Source: an uncultured Rhodospirillales bacterium (GTDB lineage: Bacteria; Pseudomonadota; Alphaproteobacteria; Rhodospirillales; JABHCV01). From it: a stretch of 47,641 nucleotides of DNA. Position 1 is the first letter of the stretch. Every line of letters begins with the position of its first letter. The stretch is from positions 1-47,641 of the forward strand of contig CALKND010000019.1 in assembly GCA_938092065.1 (NCBI GenBank). Direction: 5' to 3'. Below, in pieces: positions 24,907-33,000 of the stretch. Both the position numbers and the translations under genes were made by a program. Under the pieces are notes generated by a model. It was not told the origin of the DNA and searched no databases. It worked only from the letters and a program-made list of their open reading frames with translations.

Positions 24907-24922
24907 TGCATAAGCCATGCCA
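24907..24922 (-). promoter_or_regulatory. Sigma-54 type promoter for flgF operon
   Basis: The minus strand reads TGGCATGGCTTATGCA with GG and GC correctly spaced. Predicted start is near 24896, leaving about 40 bases before the flgF ATG. Confidence 0.62.
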
Positions 24923-25109
24923 AACTAAAGTTGTTATTGTTTTCAGTGAATTAGGGTTATTTCATGGGGTTGTTAGGACCCTGTATGAGGCTACCCTTAC
25001 CAATTACCCGGCAGGTTTTGCCCGATCTTTCATTTAAAGTTGCTGCCAATTTCACGAAAAAGGAAAAAGGTGTGTGTATTTGCTTTCGTTTCCTAGTCTC
25101 AATCACTTG

Positions 25110-25117
25110 TTAACCAT
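25110..25117 (+). promoter_or_regulatory. CtrA-like half site upstream of fliL
   Basis: TTAACCAT equals the half site used by CtrA at several Caulobacter promoters, including class II flagellar genes. It lies 87 bases before fliL. Only one half site is evident, so this is tentative. Confidence 0.25.
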
Positions 25118-25203
25118 CAGGGCCTACATTTATTCACACGCTATTAAAGAATCAGCGTACTATTTGGTTTCTTTTATTTTTTGTTACTTAGCTGAGAAAA
25201 CCT

Positions 25204-25761
25204 ATGGCCGATGAAGATTTAGACGACGACCCAGATGAAGATGGCGAAGAAGGTGGGGATGGCGATGGTGATGGAGAAGAAGGTGGTGGGTCAGATAAAG
25301 GCAAAGGTGGAGGAGGTAAGAAAAAGCTCTTCATTATTGTTGGATTGGTTCTTCTTCTTGTTGTTGGTGGCGCAGTTGCGGCTTACTTCACCGGGTTGTT
25401 AGATCCGCTTCTTGGCGGCGATGAAAATCAATCTGAAGAAGGTTCGACCATCCAGAATGCTGTTTTTTATGATATGGATGAACTTGTGGTCACTCTCAGT
25501 ACGCAGGGTCGAGAAGCGACTTTCTTAAAGATAAAGATTAGTCTGGAACTTGAAAAGCAGGAGGATGTGCCAAAATTGGAGAGTTTGCTACCAAGAGTAA
25601 TTGGCAATTTTCAGATCTACCTCAGGGAACTCAGGGTTGAGGATCTGAAGGGATCGGCGGGTATGTACCGGTTGCGTGAAGAATTGTTGAAACGTGTAAC
25701 TGCGGCAATAGCCCCGATTAAAGTCAATGATGTTCTTTTTAAGGAAATGCTTGTCCAGTAG
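25204..25761 (+). CDS. fliL: FliL, stator-associated basal body protein
   Basis: FliL surrounds the stator units and supports motor torque. The 185-residue product has a strongly acidic, Gly-rich cytoplasmic N-terminus (residues 1-38), one transmembrane helix (KKLFIIVGLVLLLVVGGAVA, about 40-62), and the periplasmic stomatin-like FliL domain with YDMDELVVTLSTQGREATFL and LLPRVIGNFQIYLRELRVED. The low-complexity Asp/Glu/Gly start is longer than in many homologues. It begins the fliL-fliM unit and its promoter region is shared with divergent flgF. Confidence 0.94.
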   Translation: MADEDLDDDPDEDGEEGGDGDGDGEEGGGSDKGKGGGGKKKLFIIVGLVLLLVVGGAVAAYFTGLLDPLLGGDENQSEEGSTIQNAVFYDMDELVVTLSTQGREATFLKIKISLELEKQEDVPKLESLLPRVIGNFQIYLRELRVEDLKGSAGMYRLREELLKRVTAAIAPIKVNDVLFKEMLVQ

Positions 25762-25806
25762 TGCGAATAGAGGTTTCGCCAGTGTGATGACGATGGAAGC
25801 TAGAAA

Positions 25807-26895
25807 ATGACTGCAGAGGCAGAAAACGATATCGACGATGGTGGCAAGGACGACCAGGACGATTTAGCTTCTGAATGGGAATCTATGATGTCAACTGATG
25901 CCACTAACGCCCAGCAAGGAGGTAGCGGTCCACAATCAGCTCGTGTTTTAAGTCAGGCTGAAATTGACTCTCTCCTCGGAAACTCAAATGAGCTTGATCA
26001 AGACATTGAAAGCACTGGCGTAAAAGCAATGCTTAACAATGCAATATCCTATGAGCGTCTGCCTATGCTGGAAGTCGTTTTTGACCGTATGGTTAGTTAC
26101 ATGTCAACGTCACTGCGTAATTTTACTGCTGATAACGTCGAAGTATCTATGGAAGCTATATCTTCCACCCGTGTTGGCGATTATCTTAATTCAATACCTT
26201 TGCCGGCCATGATTAGCGTCTTTAAGGCCGAGGAATGGGATAATTTTGGCTTGATCACTGTTGATTCAGGCCTAACCTACTCAATGGTTGACGTATTGCT
26301 TGGGGAGCGCCGCGGAGCTTCAGCCGCACATGAAGGGCGGCCCTATACTGCTATTGAACGCTCGTTGGTAGAGCGTATGGTCCATGTCACATTGTCCGAT
26401 TTGACTGTTGCCTTTGAACCTTTGAGCCCTGTTACTTTTCAATTTGACAGACTTGAAACAAACCCAAGGTTTGCAACAATTTCAAGACCGTCAGATGCGG
26501 CTATCGTAGTCAAGTTACGTGTTGAAATGGGAGATCGAGGAGGTCGTATGGAAATGCTTCTTCCTTATGCAACACTAGAGCCTGTTCGTGAATTACTGCT
26601 GCAGATGTTCATAGGGGAGAGTTCTAGTCGTAATTCCTTATGGCAAACACATCTGGCAGAGGAATGCTGGTTGACAAGGGTCGAACTTGAAGTCGTTCTT
26701 GATGAATTCTCTATGAAGCTAAGTGAGGTCTTCTCCCTTGAGGTTGGCTCACAATTGATGCTGGGCGCTACCCCAACATCAAAGGTTAAATGTCGAATTG
26801 GAGATGTGGAACTGTACGCCGGCTCAATGGGTCGCAAAGGCGAAAAAAAGGCTGTTAAGATTGAAGAACGCTTGCTCGCTGACGAGGAGGATTAG
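25807..26895 (+). CDS. fliM: FliM, flagellar C-ring switch protein
   Basis: FliM is the C-ring protein that binds CheY-P. The 362-residue product has the CheY-binding motif SQAEIDSLLG at residues 49-58, preceded by an unusual acidic extension of about 48 residues (in many bacteria the motif is at the very N-terminus). The middle CheC-like domain includes ISYERLPMLEVVFDRMVSYM and the C-terminal SpoA domain runs from about residue 280. It follows fliL by 45 bases and precedes the DUF6468-like gene by five bases. Confidence 0.96.
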   Translation: MTAEAENDIDDGGKDDQDDLASEWESMMSTDATNAQQGGSGPQSARVLSQAEIDSLLGNSNELDQDIESTGVKAMLNNAISYERLPMLEVVFDRMVSYMSTSLRNFTADNVEVSMEAISSTRVGDYLNSIPLPAMISVFKAEEWDNFGLITVDSGLTYSMVDVLLGERRGASAAHEGRPYTAIERSLVERMVHVTLSDLTVAFEPLSPVTFQFDRLETNPRFATISRPSDAAIVVKLRVEMGDRGGRMEMLLPYATLEPVRELLLQMFIGESSSRNSLWQTHLAEECWLTRVELEVVLDEFSMKLSEVFSLEVGSQLMLGATPTSKVKCRIGDVELYAGSMGRKGEKKAVKIEERLLADEED

Positions 26896-26900
26896 GTGTA

Positions 26901-27419
26901 ATGTTGTCATTAGGCTTAGAGATTGCATTTGTCGTATTGCTGATTACTAGCATCGGCTATGCTATCGTATTAAATCGCAAGCTAGGTAATTTGCGGCAGC
27001 ATAAGGAAGAACTCGAGCGCCTTGCTATGACTTTCACCCAGTCTACTATCCGAGCTGAAGAGGGCGTTAAACGTCTAAAAAGTAGCACTGCTCAAATGCA
27101 AAATAGCATTGTCAAGGCACAGTCCTTGCAGGATGACTTGGCTTTGCTGATTGACAGGGGCTCTCTTACTGCTGACCGTCTTGAAGAAAGTGTGCGCGAC
27201 AAAAGACCCTACACAATTGAAACAGAACCGTCAGGTTCGAGAAATGCATTAGGACTAGTAGACAATATTTATGACGGAGTTTCCGCCAGTGGTGAGACTG
27301 TTGTTTACAGTAACGAAAGAACCAGTAAACCAAATAAACCAAATAAACAAGGAAGTCCTGAAGAACAAAAGTCGCAAGCCGAAAAAGATCTTATAGAAGC
27401 TCTCCGGCAGGCGCGTTAG
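26901..27419 (+). CDS. DUF6468-like flagellar operon membrane protein
   Basis: A 172-residue protein with an N-terminal transmembrane helix (LGLEIAFVVLLITSIGYAIV, residues 4-23) and a long cytoplasmic coiled coil (LRQHKEELERLAMTF and FTQSTIRAEEGVKRLKSST). The C-terminal tail is hydrophilic with an NKPNKPNKQG-like low-complexity stretch. The pattern is that of a DUF6468 domain protein found after fliM in alphaproteobacteria; the name is from memory of the family layout. Function is unknown, plausibly motor or C-ring associated. It starts five bases after fliM and is followed 30 bases later by the motE-like gene. Confidence 0.75.
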   Translation: MLSLGLEIAFVVLLITSIGYAIVLNRKLGNLRQHKEELERLAMTFTQSTIRAEEGVKRLKSSTAQMQNSIVKAQSLQDDLALLIDRGSLTADRLEESVRDKRPYTIETEPSGSRNALGLVDNIYDGVSASGETVVYSNERTSKPNKPNKQGSPEEQKSQAEKDLIEALRQAR

Positions 27420-27449
27420 AATGCGAAAAGAAGAAGGTATAAATAGATT

Positions 27450-28181
27450 ATGAAAATTCGTTTTCTTTCGGTAATGATTTTTGTCACCGTGCTGATGCTT
27501 AGCGTACGTGTTGGCAATATCTGGGATGATGTCACAGGTGCTTTGAATGGCAATATCTCAGTAGGTGATGCTGTTTATGTGACGGGCGCTAGAGCGCAGG
27601 CTGAAGGGGATGCGGCAGGTAATGCCCCTGAAACTGAAAATGCTGAAATCAAGGAGGCTTTACCCGAAGAAGAAGCCAAAGTTAAACAGGTCCCCGTCGA
27701 AGCAGATGGTCCAGATGGAGTTACTGAACCGGTAACGAATGACCCTGCCTTGCTAACCCAAGCTGAGATTGACTTGCTTCAGCGCCTTGCTGAGCGCCGA
27801 GAAACTTTAGAGGCCCAGGAAAAAGAGATGTTAATGCGTGAGGGCTTGTTGCAGGCAGCGGAAGAGAGAATTGACAAGAAAATCGCTGAACTGCAAAATT
27901 TCCAAGACACAATCGAGAAGTTAGTTAAAACTTATGACGCGGACCAAGTCGCAAAAATTCAAGGCTTGGTGAAGATTTATGAGAATATGAAGCCTAAGAA
28001 TGCAGCGCGTATTTTTGAGGAACTAGACATGGGCACCCTGCTTATGGTGACAGAAAGTATGGGTGCACGTAGACTTGCTCCAATCATGGCGAAAATGGAT
28101 CCAGTACGAGCGACTGAAATAACAGTTGAGTTATCAAGATTGAGAAACTTACCAAGTGAGGCTCTAAAAGTAGGCGGGTGA
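27450..28181 (+). CDS. MotE-like periplasmic protein (MgtE N-domain-like)
   Basis: A 243-residue exported or membrane-anchored protein. The first 20 residues are hydrophobic (MKIRFLSVMIFVTVLMLSV), residues about 45-100 are acidic and disordered, residues about 105-155 form a coiled coil (LQRLAERRETLEAQEKEMLM), and residues about 165-240 match the MgtE N-terminal-like fold (KIYENMKPKNAARIFEELDM and ESMGARRLAPIMAKMDPVRA). This layout is that of MotE, a chaperone for the periplasmic motility protein MotC in Rhizobium, and of related proteins in alphaproteobacterial fliL-fliM operons. A motor-related role is likely; MotC itself is not visible. Confidence 0.8.
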   Translation: MKIRFLSVMIFVTVLMLSVRVGNIWDDVTGALNGNISVGDAVYVTGARAQAEGDAAGNAPETENAEIKEALPEEEAKVKQVPVEADGPDGVTEPVTNDPALLTQAEIDLLQRLAERRETLEAQEKEMLMREGLLQAAEERIDKKIAELQNFQDTIEKLVKTYDADQVAKIQGLVKIYENMKPKNAARIFEELDMGTLLMVTESMGARRLAPIMAKMDPVRATEITVELSRLRNLPSEALKVGG

Positions 28182-28245
28182 TCTTAAAAAAGATTGTGAA
28201 ATATGTCCTTGATTGATTTAGTTTGTATCAGTTATTGAAGGGTAT

Positions 28246-28282
28246 ATTAAGAACACCCAAGGTCTACCCTGTGTTCTTTAAT
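28246..28282 (+). terminator. Strong hairpin after motE-like gene
   Basis: ATTAAGAACAC pairs with GTGTTCTTTAAT (one bulged A) around a short inner AGG/CCT stem. No clean T run follows directly, so it may be a weak terminator, an attenuator or an mRNA-stabilising element splitting the fli unit. Confidence 0.5.
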
Positions 28283-28324
28283 GTAACGTTTTTGCTATTT
28301 GATGAGGGAGCGACAGGTGGTTTA

Positions 28325-28407
28325 ATGATCAAGAAATCGAAATATTTATGACGGAAACAAAAAAAAACTGCGAAAGCTTTGGCTCTTGTGATTTTACAAA
28401 TAAGTGA
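28325..28407 (+). other. Two coupled mini-ORFs of 8 and 19 codons
   Basis: AGGTGG stands before ATG 28325, which opens MIKKSKYL. Its TGA overlaps the ATG at 28348 (ATGA) of a 19-codon ORF ending MTETKKNCESFGSCDFTNK. The latter stops at TGA 28405-28407 but is in the same frame as the 28438-28632 ORF. This could be a leader peptide arrangement or the broken 5' part of one gene. Confidence 0.3.
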
Positions 28408-28437
28408 TTTGATAAGGTATCTCACGCTTTGAATAAT

Positions 28438-28632
28438 ATGCAAGATAATTTGGTTCACATACTTGCCTTTTTTATGGGTATGGGCTTACTTGAATCTAAT
28501 AGGCTAAAAAAGATATTTGCAAAAAAAAATTCAAAGAGGGTAATAGATAAAGATCTTTTAAACATCTCAAAAGCAACTGATAAGGCTAAATCCCGGGCGG
28601 AAATCGACGCGTTATTAGCCTGTCTCAACTAG
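28438..28632 (+). CDS. Small protein with CheY-binding-like EIDALL motif
   Basis: A 64-residue ORF starting MQDNLVHILAFFMGMGLLES with a hydrophobic N-terminal segment (residues 5-18), a basic middle (NRLKKIFAKKNSKR) and the C-terminal end SRAEIDALLACLN. The EIDALL core equals the CheY-P binding motif at the N-terminus of FliM proteins and resembles the C-terminal CheY-binding tail of CheZ. I do not recognise the family. It lies 12 bases before a MotB-like gene, where a motA gene might be expected. The frame is open upstream to TGA 28405, so the start could also be TTG 28429. Start and reality of the gene are uncertain. Confidence 0.42.
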   Translation: MQDNLVHILAFFMGMGLLESNRLKKIFAKKNSKRVIDKDLLNISKATDKAKSRAEIDALLACLN

Positions 28633-28644
28633 GACCTGATTCCC

Positions 28645-29346
28645 TTGCAAGAGGAGTTTGACGACCCAACTGGAGACGAAGGTAAAGAAGGTGACAGTAG
28701 TGTCGCGCTATTTCTTGCTTTAATGCTGCTTGTTCTTGCTTTTTTTATTATAATGGTAAGTATTTCTCAAATTGAAATAGCTAAATCGAAGGCGGCCTTG
28801 AAAAGCCTTGCCTCTACTTTTTCCAAGGTTTCAGCCACAAATACGCAATTGACGTTTGTAAGCAATAGTCAAGGCAAGGAAGATGAGGGTCAACAATTTC
28901 AAAAAGAGATAACCAATATTTTCTCGACGATTATTCAAGTTACCTCTGCAGATGTTGTTAAGCCGGGTCGCGAGATGCGAGTGCGGCTAGAAACTGATGT
29001 CCTGTTCAAAAAAGGTAAAGCCGAAGTACAAGAAATAAATTATCCATTTCTTGATCGTGTTGTGGCTACTTTAAGCGCTCGCCCTCCCGGTTTTCGCTTT
29101 GATATAGAGTTTATAATTGGCACTTACCATGAAGAGGGTAATGTGATGCCCGAAAACCAAACTCTTGAAATGTCTAGAGCGGGAGAATTTGCACGAGCCA
29201 TGCTATCGCGAGGTATCCCACCTGATAGCGTTACTGTTGGTATTAATCCCGGTGACCCTAAAATGGTTACCATTTGGTTCTATGTTCGCAGCATAGAAGA
29301 CACGTACCTCAACTTCGTTCAACCAGATAATGGTGAGGTTAAATGA
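28645..29346 (+). CDS. MotB/OmpA-like protein lacking the stator aspartate
   Basis: A 233-residue membrane protein with an acidic N-terminus, one transmembrane helix (ALFLALMLLVLAFFIIMVSI, residues 21-40) and a periplasmic OmpA/MotB-like C-terminal region (VRLETDVLFKKGKAEVQEIN, SRAGEFARAMLSRGIPPDSV). The helix has no Asp, whereas MotB needs one for ion flow, so it is unlikely to be a working ion-conducting stator subunit alone. The start is TTG at 28645 with AGGA 11 bases upstream; no ATG precedes the membrane helix. It overlaps the next gene by four bases (ATGA). Confidence 0.8.
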   Translation: MQEEFDDPTGDEGKEGDSSVALFLALMLLVLAFFIIMVSISQIEIAKSKAALKSLASTFSKVSATNTQLTFVSNSQGKEDEGQQFQKEITNIFSTIIQVTSADVVKPGREMRVRLETDVLFKKGKAEVQEINYPFLDRVVATLSARPPGFRFDIEFIIGTYHEEGNVMPENQTLEMSRAGEFARAMLSRGIPPDSVTVGINPGDPKMVTIWFYVRSIEDTYLNFVQPDNGEVK

Positions 29347-30071
29347 GTGGTAATCTCTCCAGCCAAGAAGAGGAAGGTGATGGGTCTATTGCGAGCAAAA
29401 CGGATCAGAGTTGGATGCTCATATTCACTGATTTAGTCTCACTTATGCTAACCTTTTTCGTATTACTTTTTTCAATGTCGGCTCCCAAAGTTGATGCTTG
29501 GAACAATATTGTCACTGCATTGTCTCAGAGCCTCAAGCCATCCGAGCGCTTGTCACAATCAGAAGCGGCATCTAGCTTCGATATTTCAACCCTGAGCATG
29601 AGTAGGGCAATTAATCTTGATTATTTGGCCTCTGTTCTGAAAAAGGCTATGGCAGGTGATGAATTGCTAAAGAATGCCCAATTAATGCGTTTTGAGGACA
29701 GGCTTGTTATTGGCTTGCCTGGTGACAGTCTCTTTGAATCTAACGATGCTGTTCTCTCAAAGGCTGCTAGGAGAGCACTTTCTAATTTGGGGGGTATACT
29801 TCGAAATGTAGGGAATCAGATTGGAACTAATGGCCACACGGATCCGACACCACTGAAAGGAAGTCAATATACCTCTAACTGGGAGCTTTCTATGGGTCGA
29901 GCTACATCTGTGGCCAATGCCCTTAAACGTTCAGGTTATAAAGAAGATATCATCTCCTTTGGATATGCTTCTGGCCGGTTCATGGAATTGCCTGATATAC
30001 CAGATGCAGAGCGCCGTGTGATGGGTCGACGTATTGATATTGTTGTTTACCCGACGGTTGGGGAATACTGA
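29343..30071 (+). CDS. MotB-like stator protein with OmpA domain
   Basis: A 242-residue MotB-type protein. The helix SWMLIFTDLVSLMLTFFVLL spans residues 23-42 and carries Asp30 in the FTDLVSLMLTFFVLLFS context, matching the proton-carrying Asp of MotB. The C-terminal OmpA domain has NQIGTNGHTDPTPLKG, a NWELSMGRATSVANALK helix and ERRVMGRRIDIVV, the peptidoglycan-binding signature. No motA is seen anywhere in the window, so its partner would be encoded elsewhere. It is coupled to the preceding MotB-like gene by ATGA, and its stop abuts the start of the large TPR gene. Confidence 0.88.
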   Translation: MSGNLSSQEEEGDGSIASKTDQSWMLIFTDLVSLMLTFFVLLFSMSAPKVDAWNNIVTALSQSLKPSERLSQSEAASSFDISTLSMSRAINLDYLASVLKKAMAGDELLKNAQLMRFEDRLVIGLPGDSLFESNDAVLSKAARRALSNLGGILRNVGNQIGTNGHTDPTPLKGSQYTSNWELSMGRATSVANALKRSGYKEDIISFGYASGRFMELPDIPDAERRVMGRRIDIVVYPTVGEY

Positions 30072-33000
30072 TGAAGAGTCGCCTGTACCACAGTTGTCTA
30101 AAAACTATTCTGATAATTAGCACTGTCCTGAGCATTGCGGTCGGCCAGGCAATAGCTGAGACGGTCAAGGTGCGCGCCGCCGTCCATGATGGTTATGGAC
30201 GTATTGTCTTTAATTGGCCAACGCCTACGCCATTCAAAATTAGAACAGTTGGAGACCAGCTTATCGTCAGCTTTAATTCTCCCATAGAGCCAACTTTTAC
30301 GGGTGTAGTTCGTAATTTATCCAAGTATTTGAGTGGAGCCACCGCTGGGGCTGATGGACGCAGTGTGGCATTTACCATGAAAGAAGATTTCGATGTCTAT
30401 GGGTTTGATATGGGAAAAAATATAGTTGTTGATATCACCGATGCAGTACAGGCAAAAAAGGTCTCCAATTCGGAAAAAGAAGCAGGCCTAAATGTGCCTG
30501 ATCAGATGGTAGCACAAGTGCTAACTAGTGGCCCCACAGTCAAGGTTCGTAGTGGGATCCATGATGATTATACCCGCATTGTTTTTGATTGGCCTAATAA
30601 AGTTCCCTATCAACTAAAACAGACAACTGGACAGGCAACTATTGTTTTTTCAAGTCGGGCCCACCTTGACATTGTTAGTTTGAAGCGTCGATTGCCAAAA
30701 TTAATATCATCTATTGATTCTGAAAGTACTCCAAGCGGTGTTTTGGCAAAAATGGCTATCCCAGATACGTCTCGTATTAGGCATTTCTTCTCTGGGTCTA
30801 AGGTGGTTGTTGATGTCATGAAGCCTATTGGTGAACCCTCATCACTTAAAAATGACAAAGTATCTGCAAAGGGGTCTCAAAATAAAGTAAGGAAACCAGA
30901 TGTAAAACCTGATCCTAAACCAGCTAAAAAAATCGCTATTAAGCCTCCTGATACCCCAGTGCTAAAGCCTGTTGAGCAGGCCTCGCCTTCAGTAGCCTCA
31001 CAAGTATCTTCTCAAACAGGTAGGCCAAGGGCATTGACTCCCCCGACACGAACTAAAAAAAGTGATTTAGCCAAGAGTGAGAAAAGATCCCAGAGCGAGA
31101 TAGCTAAGGTCAAGATTGCTGATAGGAACTCTGGTGATGTGAAACGGGGAAGTGCTGCTAATTTATCTACTGTTAATAGCGAGGCAGATACCATTGGAGT
31201 CCGTTTTGACTGGGATGAACCCGTCGCTGCTGCCATATTTAGACGTTACGGTTATCTTTGGATTGTGTTCGGCAAAAAAATCGATATGGATCTAGCTGCC
31301 TTGAAAAGTGCTGCGGGGAATATTTTTCGTTCTGTTGAACAAGTGCCAAATGACAAAGCTACTCTGCTGAGGGTTAAGACAGTATCGGGCGTCAACCCAA
31401 CTATAAAACGTGATGGTCTAACTTGGGTTTTAGAATTTCGTCAGCAGCCAATTGTCCCAGCCATGACTATCGGTGTAACACCCCAACCCAACTCACCTGT
31501 TGGTGCGCGAATTTTTCTTTCGGTAACAGAACCAGGAGAAGTGATCAGACTTACTGACCCAGCAATCGGGGATAGTTTAATAGTTGTACCAGTTATCCCC
31601 CTTGGGCATGGTATAGATAAGCAGTATAACTATCCGCAAGTGCACATATTACCTAGTTCTCAGGGACTAGTTATGCAACCTCGTGCGGATGACCTGGTTG
31701 TACGAACTCTACGCCAGGGTGTCTCGATGACAAGCTCTTCTGGTTTGAAAATATCTAAAGTACCAGAGGCCCAATCCGTTTCTAATATTCCAGGTGTTCA
31801 GTCCAATGAAAAGGAAGGGGGTAAAGTCCCGGTATTCCGTGCTTTGTCGCGGTTGTTTGATCTTAAAAAGTGGAGAAAAGCCAATCTGATTACATTTGAA
31901 GAAGAAAAGCAAAAATACCAAATGGCAGCAGCCACTGCCTCGTCGGGAGATAAGGAAGCCGCGCGAATGGAACTGGCTCGTTTTTATTTTTCTAATGGAT
32001 TTGGATCAGAGGCATTGGGTGTTTTGAAAGTTGTTGCAGAGGAACGTCCGCAAATTGCAGAAACCCCCGAATTTCATGGCCTTCGTGGCGCAATCAACGT
32101 TCTTATGGGGCGATATGATGATGCGCGAGAAGAACTGGAAAATAAAAGTTTAAATGGTAATGACGAAGCACGTTTTTGGCGTGCAGCCCTTCAGGCTTAT
32201 GAGGGAGACCTGTTTGGCGCAGCGTCTAATTTACGCAGGGCTGCTGCCGTCATCCGGCCCTATCCACCGGTGCTTAATATCCAGCTTGGCACGCTGGTTG
32301 CTGAAGCGGCTGTTGAACTAGGTGATATTAGACGGGCCAAACAATATCTGAAGAGAACTACTGATGAGGGACCAAATTCAGAGGAAATGAGCCAACTTCA
32401 ATATGTAGAGGGCCGTGTACTGGAATTGTCAGGAGACTTTGATGGCGCTGTTAGTAAGTGGGAAGAAGTTCAGGATGGCCCCCACCGACCAAGTCGTGCC
32501 AAGGCGTCTGTAGCCCGCACGGAATTACTTTTGGAGCAAGAGCTCATTGATGATTTTGGTGCCATTCAGGAACTGGAGAAGCTTCGATTCGCATGGAGAG
32601 GTGACCGATTTGAATTTGATCTGCTGCGTCGCTTGGGGGACTTGTACATTGCTGTGGGTGATTACCGCAACGGCTTGCGGACTATGCGTCAGGCAGCAAC
32701 CCATTTTAGAGATTATAAGGATGCAGCCGAAGTAACCCAAAAAATGATAGATTTTTTTGCAAGCCTCTACCTAGAGGACAAAGCAAATACTATGTCCCCG
32801 ATTACGGCTATAGCACTTTATGACGAATTTAAGGAGTTGACCCCTCCCGGTAAAAAAGGTGCAGAAATGGTTCGTCGCCTGGCTGACCGTTTAGTTGATG
32901 TGGACCTTCTTGACCGAGCTGCCGAACTGCTACAGGACCAAGTTGAATTCCGCCTAGTTGGGGTTGAAAAAGCCCGCGTTGGTGCGCAACTAGCTCTGAT

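Larger units (their letters stand above)
24857..25203. other. Divergent regulatory region flgF / fliL
   Basis: 347 bases without a gene between divergently transcribed flagellar units. It contains a sigma-54 type element for flgF and a CtrA-like half site nearer fliL. I found no sigma-54 element with correct spacing for fliL. Confidence 0.6.

Noticed and set aside
25069-25083. Sigma-54-like GG and GC before fliL
   Set aside because: The GG and GC pairs are separated by 11 bases, and sigma-54 requires strict 10-base spacing.
28405-28421. SECIS element next to the in-frame TGA
   Set aside because: Only a four-base GATA/TATC stem is visible and it is too short and too close to TGA for a bacterial SECIS.
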